A stretch of DNA of 64,000 nucleotides. It comes from Struthio camelus (taxonomy: Eukaryota; Chordata; Aves; Struthioniformes; Struthionidae). Shown here one piece after another: positions 48,294 through 60,200 of the stretch. The DNA lies in contig NC_090968.1 in NCBI RefSeq assembly GCF_040807025.1, forward strand, positions 7,243,906 to 7,307,905. Direction: 5' to 3'. Made by a program: the position numbers and the translations under genes. A model generated the notes under the pieces. That model worked only from the letters and a program-made list of their open reading frames with translations, searched no databases and was not told the origin of the DNA. Position 1 is the stretch's first letter, and each line of letters opens with the position of its first letter.

Positions 48294-51200
48294 GCAAGTA
48301 CGCGGCATCCCTGCTTCGCGAGCTCTCGGGTGGTTGCGCTCGTCCCCTGCCCGTTAACCTCCCGGCCCCGCTGCCTTGCACGCGCGCTGGCACTCTTGGC
48401 ACGGCACGTCCTCTCGGGGACGGGGGCGGAAAGGCTCGGCGGTGGCGCTCCGTGTCCTGCCTGCGGCGCCCGCCCTGCATGCGGAGCTGCTCCCGCGAGC
48501 GTCATGGCTGTGCCGCGCGCGGGCCTGCCCCTGCGAGCCCGCCGTCCCCTCCGCTCCCCGCGCGCTGCGCTGCTCCGGCTTGCTTCCTCTGCAGCGCCGG
48601 GAACCTGCGTGGCTCCTGGGCGTTCAGCTCTGTGGATTTTGGGAACTGTTAGCGTTAGGGAAAGGCAGCGGGAACAGAGGGAGACTCTGGGCTCTCGGTG
48701 AAGATGCTAGCAGGCGTGGGGCAGGCAGATGGAGGCTTGTTTTCTGGACTTCCTAATGCTCCAGCCCTCTGGAGCTGTAGAGGAAGATGTGGGCTAGGCT
48801 GCCACGTCCGTGGAGGTCAGTAATGGGTGCTGAGAAAGACCGGGGTGACGGGGAGGTGTGACGAGAGCAATGTCGGGGGGAGACACCTGGGTGCTCCAGA
48901 CGCATGGCCCAGGAGCCGGGCTCGCTCGGCCGGGGCTGCGCAAGGGGATGCTTGTGATGTTGTTTCACCTTCTCTACCTTTTCCGTTTGCTAGCGTGGCC
49001 TGCTGGAAACGGAAGAGCAGCAGCCGCAGGATGCCTTCTCCGGGTCGGCCGGTCCGGCCCAGGAGCCGGCCTGGCTGGATGTGTAGGGCATGTGAAGGAT
49101 GTCGGAGCTAGCCAGGAAAGCGGTAATTCCTCACTGTTTTCCCCCCCTCGGCAGCTCGGACTCCGAAGGTAATTTTGAGACCCCCGAAGCAGAAACACCG
49201 ATCCGCTCGCCCCTAAAGGAGTTCTGCGAGCCATCGCTGGGATCGCGAGAGCCGGAGGCTGGGACCCAAGGTAAGGCGCAAGCGTGCATCTTCTGCTTTT
49301 CGGTTTTCTGCTCCGGATGCAGAAAAGCGGGGTGGGGTCAGGGAGGAGAAGTTGCTTGTGTTGAATAATGCCTGCTGCATTTTTTGTGGTTAATGGTCTG
49401 GATGGTTCAAATGCCAGTACTGGGGGCTGTGTGTGCTCTGCAAAGGCTGTTCTTTAACTGACGTTAAATGCTGACTTTACTGAATCATTTTGGAGGGGAG
49501 GGGGCTGTACTGCAGGCTTGAAAGAATCGGTTGGGCTCCCCTCGGCTCTCGCCTGTGCAGCCTGAAATTATCATGAGGCCGTTTTGCAATCACCGGTCAC
49601 GCTCTCCTGCTGTCCCCACGCCGAGATAGGGGGTGAGCGTGCGCGAGGCTGCAGAGGGCAGAGATCCCTAAGTCGGGTTTGGGGAGCCGCCCCGGCAGAG
49701 GCGGTGCCCGGAGAGGCAGGGCCTGCAGCCGGCCGGGCTGCGATGGATTGATCTAGAGGAAGAGAGGGTTTTGTTGAGTCATTTTGTCTTTTAAACTGCC
49801 CTCTCCAACTTCCCCCTCAGACCTTGCCGGGCTCAGTAATACCTCCCGCTGCCTCCGGGTGTCGGAGGGCGGGCGGCGGGAGCTGGCTTGCGCATGCTTC
49901 GCCTGCCACTTGCGGTAGGAGAGACCTGCCCTTGTCACAAGAGCTGACGCGATGCTGCGTTCTGCTGTCGGCAGCCGAGCTTTCATCGCACAGATCCTTT
50001 TTCCCTAGAGTTAGTAGCCTGGCCTCTTCCCTGCGTATCTGCTGTTAAATATGTGAAAACCTGAGACTGCTGAACCCCATTACTGGAGAAATTGCCAGGG
50101 ACCTTCGGAAAGCCCAGGGGATTTCCTTTGCCCCCAGGAGCCCGTGCGGTAGCCGCTTTATCTGTGCGTCTCGCCACAGGCTGCTGCGTCTCTGTGCGCG
50201 ACTCCCCGTTAACCCTTGGCCTTTCTGAGCACCACCTCCCTCCCCTTTGGCTTTATCCCCCCCTTGGAGGGGTCTCGCAGCTGGCAGCACGGAGGGGCCG
50301 GCCCCTGGGGCGGGAGCCGGTTCTCGTGCCGCAGCGACGAGGCTCCGAAGCTCTGGCATCCCTAGCGAGCGCAGAGGTTATCGGAGGCAGGGCTCCGGGG
50401 AGGGGACGCCCCCTCCTTCCATCCGCTCTTCCTGCAGAGCAGGATGACTGGGCAGCGTCAGGACGCGGAGACGTCCGTAAACGCCCAGGAGCGTCGGCCG
50501 GAGGGAGGCCTGCCCCAGGCGCCGGCGGCATCTCCGGGGCCGGGAGCCCCCGGGCGGGTGCCCTGAGCCGCGCTCTGCCCCGGGCTGCAGGGCAGCCCCT
50601 GCTCTGTTCGACTTTGGGCATCTCTCCAACGCTCATAACAGCGCCCGGTCGCTTACCAGCACCCAGCGGCTTCCTGGAGCACCCCGGGTTTCGGGGATGC
50701 GCTCGCTCGCTCAGACCGCACCCCGGGACCTCATTACCAGGACAATTCCCTTGCAGGAATTAAGATCATTTCTGCAAGAGCTTCTGTTCGAGAAAGTGCT
50801 TTGCTTCAGACCCTGGGGAGTTACTGTCCCAAAAGTCTGAGAAAGTATGTTTTGTGTGCGTGTTTCCTAGGAAGAGCAGTTCCTAAAAGCAGTGGCCGAA
50901 GCCAGGACCCAGCGCACGAGTGGGCTGGCCAGCAGTGGGCCGCGGGCACGGCACGCGCGCGTTACCGGGCCGCGCAGCCGAAGGCAGGGTGCTCCCCAGG
51001 GCGGGCTGCTTTCCTGCTCGCTTTATGGAGAGCTAAACATTAGAGCAAATAGAAGCTTCTCCAGCACCAGAAACGCAGGAGTGGTTGCACACCCCGCTCG
51101 GTCCCTTCCTTGCCTGGGGGACTGGGGTACGTCCTTCTTCTTCAACGGGAGCTGCCCCGGTGACGGAGGTGATTAGTGAGAGATGGCCCCCAGGCTAGGG

Positions 51201-54200
51201 AGGGCTTTTACCCCTCCGTGCCCCTTTTCCTGTGGCTAACAGGTTACGTCGCGTGGAATGGCACCAGGGAAAACGCGTGCCGTGTTCGGGGTCCGCATCC
51301 AGCCTGCGCTCCTCCCTGAAGTGGCGGAGGGAAGGGGTTCCCGGGCGCGCACGGCTGTGGGGAGTTTGCAGCGTGCAGGAGGCTTCCTGGGGTGTGAAAC
51401 CACTGGCCCTTAGCTAATCGATACGTTAAGCCCTCGCCGTTGTAACGCTGCCCAGTTCCCGAGGGGCTGGGGCTGTATCACAGGGGCGCGCGCCCTGGCC
51501 GTGAACGTAGCTCGGGAGCAGGCAGCTGTGATAAAGGCCTTTCCCGGGGCTGGGATGGAGCGGGAGGAGCGGAGACTCGCGTGTCCGATTAACGCTGCAA
51601 TGTTGCCGTTACTTAGACACAGCAGGGCCAGGAGAGGTGCAAGGCAGCGGCTTTGACGCCGGGGGCTGGCTGCTCCGCGCACGGCCGAAATGTGGGCACT
51701 GAACCCTGCCTTCAGGGACAGCCCTTCGGATGGTCCCGCGCCCCCGGGCAGGGGGCCCCGGCGCAGCTCCGCGCCCGCTCCCAATCCCTTGGGCAGTTTT
51801 CCTCTTGCCGTCTCGGACGACGGGGGCTGTAATTCTACCCCGTTCTCGCTCAAGTTATCTTGGATCCTCTGCCAAAAGGAGATACTCTGTGCAAGGAAAC
51901 GAGCAGAAGCAACAAATATGGAGCCATTAGTGACAGGAGCGGAGCTCGTCCGCGGCTACGTCTGTTCCCCGGATCCGGGGCACGTGTTATCCGGAGCGCT
52001 AGTGGCAGTATTGTTTGTCGGTATGCTAATTCTTAACAGAATAGACTTAAAAATAGATCAGCGTCTGTTAAACAAAAGCGGAAAGCCAAAAGAGGAAAAA
52101 AGTCGTTAGCTGTGTGAGCCGGAGCTGAATGCGCAGCCCAGATATCCTGTGCTGGGTCTGTGTGTGCCAGCGAGCCAGCGAAGGCAGAAATGCGTGACTC
52201 ATGCAGTGCACAAAGCTCCAGCCGAGTCAAAGGCTGCAGATAGTGAAGGGGTTGTTTTCGCCGGCATTTGGCATTCAGGACTGCGCGGGGAATCATTTGT
52301 GCTTCACTTGGTTGCTGTATGTAGGATGAAAAGGGCACAGGGTCTCTGCATCGCAGCATTGCTCCTCCCAGACTTCACTGACTCTTTTAAAGGAGCGAAG
52401 GATGGCACGTAGAAAAGATGCTTAGCCAGTCGATATTTGCGTTTAATTTTAGCCTGAGGAAAACAATCGTAACTGTTACAATGCACGTGCATAAAGTGCC
52501 TATTCCTGGGGTGCCAGACTGTCCTCTATAAATTTTTCTCAAGAGAACATAAAATCTCTATTTTCATTTTATAATATTCACTCTGTGTGCACAGGGCCAG
52601 AAACAGGTCTGTGCTCCGTGCACAACCGGTATAACGGCTGCTGTGAGGAATTCAGAGTGCCTGGAAGACGAAGTCCACTGAAAGAGAGTCCAGAGCAAGG
52701 GCTGCGGGAACCTTTAGGCCACCGGTTCCTGCATCCGGTGATTGCGGCTGCAGAAAGGCAGCGCCAGCCCCGGGGCCGCGGCCGGGAGCCGGCGTCAGAG
52801 GCCGAGGAAGCGCAGCTGCCGTGGGGCCGGGAGGACTCGGGGCCAGGCCGTTCCCGGGCAGGAGGAGCGGTCCGGGGCGGGATTGCCTTTGGGGGACTCC
52901 TTCCCGGGGGATGTTTGGGCCTGCTTGCAGGCAGGAGCAGTGGGAGCCCGGCTCCTCGTCCCCGGCGTGCAGTCGCGTGGCAGCGCTGGATGGTGCTGAG
53001 ACCTTCCCCAGGGGCTGTCTCGCCGCAGACAGTCCGACGTGAGCTTGTTGTGCCCCCGTGGGATGTGCCCGTCGTGCAGGACCCCAGCGCTCCGGCGCGG
53101 CGCTGAGCCGGGCTGTTAACTCGCCCAGTTGGTCGGTACCTGTCTCGGGCCCAGAGTCTCTCCAGAGGAGGCGAGGGAAAATGAAGAAACTAAGCTAGCG
53201 GGAAGGATGGTTCTATTGCAGAATTGCTGGCGAGCTCTTGAGCAGTCCTTCATGTACGGCGTCTCCCAGGCTGTTGCCGTTCCTCAGCCTCGGGCTGGGC
53301 GAACAGATGGGCTGTGCTGCAGGCAGGGGAGAGTGGAGGAGCTGAGCTGTCCCGGGTGCAGAAAATGGGTGAATCGCAAATTTGGAGACGTCCAGAGGGA
53401 ATGTTTATTAGTTCACGGACGTATGTGAACGCATCCCAGCCGAGCTCTGCAGGACGGGCTGGCTGGCGAGGAAAGCTGATGCTCCCAAACCCTTTCTAGT
53501 TCCACCTGAATGCTCACACGGCAGCCTTATGCGTCGGGATTTTTATTATTTTTATATGGACACTAGAGCCTGGTCAGTATGATCTGCAAGGCTCTGCCTT
53601 GCCCTGCTCTCCAGGGGACAGCTCCTGCCGCGGGGTGTCTCCCAGGCCCCACTCCGGTGGCCAGGACACTTGGTCCCCATCTTCTCGCGGGACCTCCCAG
53701 CCTCTGCCAGCCCAGGGCCCGAGGGCTTTGGTTCGCCTCGGAGCTGTGCCTGCCTCCTGCACGCGGGTTTTGACCCTCTGGAGACCTGAGGCAGCAATTT
53801 GGGCAAATTCTGAGGGCTGATGCTGCACTTTGTGTTCAACTGGGTGCGTAAATCTCAGGCCCCATCTTTGCGTGTGTGTGGAGCTATTCTGGCTTGGGCA
53901 GGTTCTTGTAATATTAGTGAAGAAATAGTTGTTAGGAGTGATGGTCACTTGCATGCATCCCTCCTTCTCTCTCCACACGTGACATCCACAGGAATGAGGA
54001 GAGGTGATTTCCACCCTCAACTGCTTGTTATTCAAATTTAACTCATTGCTTGGGTTAGAAAGCATGATGGGCTTGTCTCTGTGAGAACATGGGTTGCAAA
54101 ATCCTTGGGCAGGGATGTACAATGTATTTAAAAGGTGCCTGTTCCCCTGACTTCGCAGCCTGCTTTTCTGTTCAGGGGTGTCTCAGTGAGGTCTAAAACA

Positions 54201-57200
54201 CTTGAGCAATGCAGCAAGTGTAATGAAGTTGCCTATGTGGCCTGTTAAAGAGGTTTCCTGATTCCTAGTGATGGAAACGCCTGGCAAGGGCTGCCTCGAA
54301 GAGCGTTTGCTGGCTGCCCTCCAAGTATGTTTCCACTGGATTTGTGTTTGCTGATGCATTTTGTGAGGCAGAAGATAACGTCTGTCCAGAGTTTTCTTGC
54401 AGTCTCGGGGAGTGCGCAGCCCCCCATGATTCATTTCTGTGGCTTTTAGCATCCTAAAGATCGCTTATGCAAACCACGAGCCATCAGCTGAGTCAGGGCT
54501 GTTGGCTCGGTGTCCCAGATTAGCCTGGGAGCCAGATATTTGCCTGATTCACTTTCCTCCTCCTGCCAGCCTGCGACTCGCTCCGTCACCAGCAAACACA
54601 GGCTGGTTGCAGATGCTCTGCGATAGAAACAACCTCTCGAGGGAGATGTGCCTGGAGGGGCCGGTGCCTGGCTCAGCCCAGGAGCGCGCTGCCTGCCATG
54701 CACCGGCTCAGCCGCCCCCCTGCAAAACCAGCAAGCGTTTCGCGTGACTTCCCTGCCGAGGCCGTCGCGCTGGCGCACGAGAGCTAGTTCGCAGCCTGGA
54801 TACGGCCTGGGAAGAGGGGCGAGCACATTTCCCCCGGGCACGCTCTGTATTTGCAGTCCCCTGTGCTGCTGCCCATTTTCAAACCGGTTCAGTCCTTGGG
54901 GGAGCAGCGTTGAGCTCTGCCCCAGAGGACCCGGCTGTGCTGGGTGCATCCCGCCAGGGCGATGCCGGGAGGACTGCGTGCTCCCCGGTGGGTGCTGAGC
55001 ACCCCAAAGTCCCGCTCTGCATCGTCCCGGGAGCCCGCGCACGTGTCGCTCGCTGGGACGGGAGGAGCAGAGCTGCGGACGGGCCGGGGGAGCCTCTCCG
55101 GGCGTTTTCCTCCCCTGCCTTGGCGCACCCTGGCCGAGCGGCCGGCGCTGGGTGCATGTCGCTTTCAAGATGCCTCAGTGGCTAAGGAGCTTCGCCGTCC
55201 GTCCCCTGACAGAGAAGAGGAGATTAAACAGTAAAAGGATTTAGTGGCAGGGATTGGAGTAACAGTGATTAAGTCATGGATCAGGATTTGCGATTAAGAA
55301 ACTATGGCAGCAGCGCGGTGAGCCTGGTAGGAAGAGCCGGGCGGGATCCCTGCGGCAGGGGAGCGGGCAGCGAGCAGGGGGCTTGGGCCGGGCTGCAGCC
55401 GGGACCGGCTCTGCGGGAACCTCGGGGCTCCCGGGCGGCGAGCGGGGCCGCTGGGTGAACGCTGCCTCTCCTCTCCCGCAGGCCTTTTTCCTGGGATCGC
55501 TCCTAGGGGGTCTCGTTGCTCTGCTGTGTCTCCCCTCCCCGTGCCAAACACATGCAGGTTTTTTGCTTTCCCTGCGCTTTGGCTCCTGGCATTTATGCAT
55601 CGCAGGGATGTTTCGTGAGGGAGCGCATCAGGCGACTGCTGTATCTAGAGCACGCAGTTAAAATTTTAACGAGAGACCCTTCTGACGGCCCACGTGCCTC
55701 CGCTGGCGGTGGAGCGGTGCAGGCAAGGGCTGTCTGTGCCGCGCTCGTCTCGGCCTGCAGTTCTGGGATTGCAACCAATTCCCGCGCAGGCAGTTGCCAG
55801 GAGGATGGAGAACCCTTTCAAGGGGAAAGGGGAGCTTAGAGAAACATGCAGCCTGTGAAAGGTTTGGACAGTTCGGCCTCGCTCGGCATCCTCGTTTGCA
55901 GGAGGCACGCGAGGCGGGCGGCCGCTGCGCCTGCCGGGACCGACGCGGCTCCGCGGGAGAGCCGGGGCTGGGATGCCGGAGGGGAGCGGCCGTGCTGCCC
56001 GGCCAGCTCCTGCACCGAGGTGTGCTGCCTTGCATTTCACTCGGTGATTTTTAACTTTCCGTCGAGGCGAGCTGCGGCTCTCACTGTCGTTGCCGTTCCC
56101 CGCCGGGACACGAGGGTTTCCTGCCCCGGGAGGAGCAGCCCCGCGGGCGTGCAGCCCTCACGGCCTTGCAGAGGCGTTGCGATTGCAAAACCCCTCTGGT
56201 GCATCAGGCGCCCCGGGTGGGAGCGCGTCCGGGGGAGAGGAAGGACATAAATGGTGATGTTCGTAGCTGCCAGCATGGTGCAGAGCGATGCTTCCCTGCA
56301 GGGGGGCCCCCGGCGCGGTGATTTATGTGTGCTTTCTCCACTGTGTCACGGGCTTCGAATTTTACAGGCAGTGCTTGAAGCCGGGGTTAAACAGTCACGG
56401 CAGCAGCTGGGGAGGCTGAGCTCTGGGTCGGTCCCATCAATCTGGTCCTGGGAGAGCCACGAGACGGGGAGGGACAGCCACGTGCAGAGCCAGGTGCCCG
56501 CACGGGGTGCCGTCGGGACGGCGGTGCGCAGCGGGCATGGTTTTAATGCGCTGCTTTTATCTTTGTAGAGCTAAGTGGCCACGATGACCTGCGGGTAGTG
56601 GAAGGCTCCAGGGAGACCTCGCACGAGCAGCGCTCCGAGGATGAGGCTCGGCCGCTGTGCGGAGCCCCTCGCGCCAGCGCGGATGCTGCAGCGGAGACCT
56701 GCCCCGACGGCAGCGAAGAGCCGGCCCTGACGCAGCGCCCGGCCGAAGCTCAGCCTCCGGGCGTTCCTGCAGCCGCCGGGAGAGGGACCGAGGCCGGCTG
56801 CTTGGCCGTGCCCGCTGCCGAGCCGGCCGATGCGCGCGGAGCCGCCCGGGAGCGGGTCATGTCGGGAGAGGGGCTGGCCGACGCGGGGCCGCCGGCTGAA
56901 GCTTTTGCCCAGGAGTCCTCGCCCGGCCGGAGCAAACTCAGGAAAGGGAAACCAGCGGCCCCTGGGAGGAAAACGGAGGAAAACCTAGAGCCTGGCGCAG
57001 CCGATGAGGAGAGCCCGGTCCCCGAAGCCTCCTCCGGCTGCAGCGCCGATGAGTACGACGAGAGCGTGCGTGCCTTCGTGGTGGGGGGCGCCGAGCTGCA
57101 GAGCTCCCCGCCGGCAGCCCCGTGCAGCGCCGTGCGCCCCGGCGGCGAGCCGGCCCGCGAGGGCAAAGCGCCGTCTCAGAAACGGGAGCCCGATGTCACG

Positions 57201-60200
57201 GAGGGGGCGGAGGGCGCCGAGGCCAGGAAAGCCGCGCCGAAGAAAGGCAGCAGGATCCCAGCCAGCAAGCTGACGCCCAAAAGGCAGAGAGAGCCCGCGC
57301 CGAAAGCCGCCGAGGATGGGCAGAGGGCTGCCGAGCTGCCCCCTCCCGGGGGCTCCTCCAGGATGGATCCCAGCCAGTGGGACAACCCGGATTTCAACCC
57401 CTTCAGCAGCAGCTCGGCTCTGCAGAACTCGCCAACGCTGCCCAAGGCGTCTTACCGGCTCGACCCCGATCGCGGTGACTCCGCGGATCCCTTCAAGGCC
57501 CCCAAGACCCTCGCCAGCGCCGCCGCCGACTCCTGCCCCGCGGCGGAGAACAGCCTCAACGAAATCCTCGAGTCTCAGACGCTGGAGGTGCAGGATGAGC
57601 TCGCAAAGGGCAGAGACTCCCCGAAGAAGCCCCGGTCGCGCTTGATAACGTGAGTGCGGGTGCGCGCTGAGCGGGCGGCCGGCAGCCCCCCAGCTCCTCC
57701 GCGGTTGGGGATATGGCAGTGATGCTCCGCTCTCCCCCAGTGTCTTCTGAGCCAGCCTAAAATACCAACACGCACTGTAGGCTCCTGTGTTTTTGCTGCT
57801 GCCCTGGTTTTTATCCGTCCTCATGGTAGCTGCATCTTTGCCGGCAGATCTTGCTGCTCGGGAACCGACGGGTCGAGACGAGCCGGGGTCCCGTAGCGGT
57901 GCCGGTGCTCGGTGCGCAGAGCCCCGCGCAGGGTCCCAGGCCGTGGGAGGGGAGGGCTGCCCCCGCGAGTCTGGGCCAGCGCCTACTTGCAGGAGTCGCT
58001 GCAAAGCCTCTTTGGAAAAATCGCTCGAGATCCCGGCTTGCGCGGCTCAGCGCGCCTGCAGTCGGATCGCTGGGTCGGAGCAAACCTTCGTAGTGCAGGC
58101 GTGAGCCCGCAGGGGCTTTCCGGGCGCACCAAAGGGTCTGTGACTCTTCTGCAGGTTGCAGGCCCACGTCTGTTCAATCAGATACTGCTGGCGCGTTTTG
58201 TGAGCTGCCGCAGAACTTCCCCTTTTATAACTGAAGAAGAGAATAAAGGTTAAACAGGCTGATCGTGGTTGCTTTTATCGCATTTGCAGAGGCAATGGGG
58301 AGCTTGTTGTCCCTTGCAGAACTATTTCAGTGCATGTGGGATTCTTTAAGTGCATATTTAGTTCCTGAACCATGCTATTTAAAACCACCATGTAAAGGGT
58401 GACATTTCCCAATGCCTCCTGGGAATGCAGGTGCCATTACACTCTTCCTCTGGGAACAGGTTTAATGAATAAACCTGATTTTCTTGATATTTCACCTACT
58501 GCATCACAAATGCCATCCAGACCGCATCTGGGCAGTACTGAAGTCTCAACCTCGCTTTTTAAGAGCTTTAAATCGTAAAATGTAAAATCCCAACTGCTGA
58601 GACAGAGTTGGTTCTTCCTGCCCTCTGCAGGGTCTCTGGACAGGCAAGTGAAGCAGAGGGGAATATTGCATAAGGGAATTGCCCAGCAAATTTTGGGGTC
58701 CTTCCACTGTAATTTGTGATTGCATTTAACACTTGTAATTGGAACTAATTGAAAGCAAAAGCAGGAATCTCGATACGAATTTTTAGAGGGAGTCAGCGTT
58801 CCTGCGCGTGACCCTGAAGGCAGCAAGAGCTGGCAGCGAGTGGAGGTTTCAGGCTCTGCTCATCACCTCGGAGCAGCACGAGCTGTTCCGGGCACTCGCC
58901 TCCCCCGCGATTTGGGTTTTGATTGAATGCTCGTTCTTCCTCTCGCAACCCTAAATGCAGAATCAGAACATCTTTTATCTATGTGTTCTTTCCAAAAGAC
59001 AGAGCTGTGCAATTCATTGTGTTTCTCCAGATGAGAGTTGATATCCAGGTCTTTTCACATGCTTTTCTTCTCTCCATCTGTCTGTCTCTTTCCTGTCTAT
59101 TTTTTGGTGCATCAGGACTACTGAACAAGTGAAATTTCTCTGTTTTCTGTTGTAAGTACTCTCTTCTGTTTTTCTTTCCTCTTTTGTTTTGTTGGGTTTT
59201 GTTCTCTCTCTCTCAGTGGGTGTGTGTTGGCCCCACGACTCTCCATGGCATGCAGGCTCCTTCTTGCCTTTCGACTCCTGCTCTCTGCTGTCTGATTTGT
59301 GTCCTCTGCGCCTCTCGGAGTGTGTTTCGTGGGACAGCTTAGCCTTGCAACTGCCTGGGCGCGAGGGAGCGAGAGGAGGCGAGAGTCGCACTCGAGGCGT
59401 GTGCCTGTGCTTGCTCTCACAGCATGCCGACTTGCAATGCGTTTTGATGATGTAAAAGTACTTGAAATCAGTGCCTCGGCTAGCGGGGAAAGCAGGTTTC
59501 TGTGCCATCCAGATCCTTGCAAAGATGGGTGGATTTTAGCAGTCCGAAAGTGAGGATGTCTTTTACCCGCACCCATGCAAAACCACCTGGGGAACCGGGG
59601 GCTGCGGAGGGGTAGGTGGAGCAGATCCAGGGGCAAAGGAGCTGCTGGTCCTTCAGCCGTGGCTCCAGATCGTGTCAGAGGAGCTTTGCCCTCGCAGTGC
59701 TGCAGACAGGACTCTCTTTTTAGCCCTTTTCCCCCCGCCTTGTGAAAGGGGACCTGCTCTTGCGGCTGGCGAGCGGCTGGCGGCGGGAGGGGGCCTGGGC
59801 TTGCGCGGGCAGGCCGGCGGCTGGGCAGCGCTGCGGGTCGGGGTGGGTCCGGCTGCACCGCCTGGGAGAGGCGGCGGGTGCCGGGCGCGCTCGGGGGCTG
59901 CGGATGCGGAGCCCGGGCGGTCCGTCCGTCCTCCCTTTCCTCTCCCCCATCCCCGCGAGCTGTTATCGTGGTGCTGGTGGGGGAGACACAGCAGCTACCA
60001 GATGGTGTGATAACACCCTCTCCAGGAGACCGTGCCGTGATCGTCCCTAGGAACAGAGAGATTGCGAAGGATGTGGCGAGCTGTGGTTTAGCTGCTTGCG
60101 TTAGGGCGCGATGGAGAAAAATGAAGGCGAGAGGGATTTTGTTCAGGCTGACGCCGGTGCGCGTGTTAGCACGCACATAAAATTTCCTTGTGCCTCGTTG

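Noticed and set aside
47371..48480. 369-codon - strand frame over the TACC1 promoter and exon 1
   Set aside because: Pro/Arg/Ala-rich product of the 48-bp repeat and CpG-island sequence; antisense shadow of TACC1.
52595..52737. Cassette exon of TACC1 with SPLKESPEQGLREP, resembling the end of exon 2
   Set aside because: The acceptor at 52594 and the frame fit, but neither nearby GT (52725, 52738) gives the phase needed to enter exon 3 and both donors are poor.
56985..58004. 339-codon - strand frame opposite TACC1 exon 3
   Set aside because: Shadow of a GC-rich coding exon; no homology or start context.
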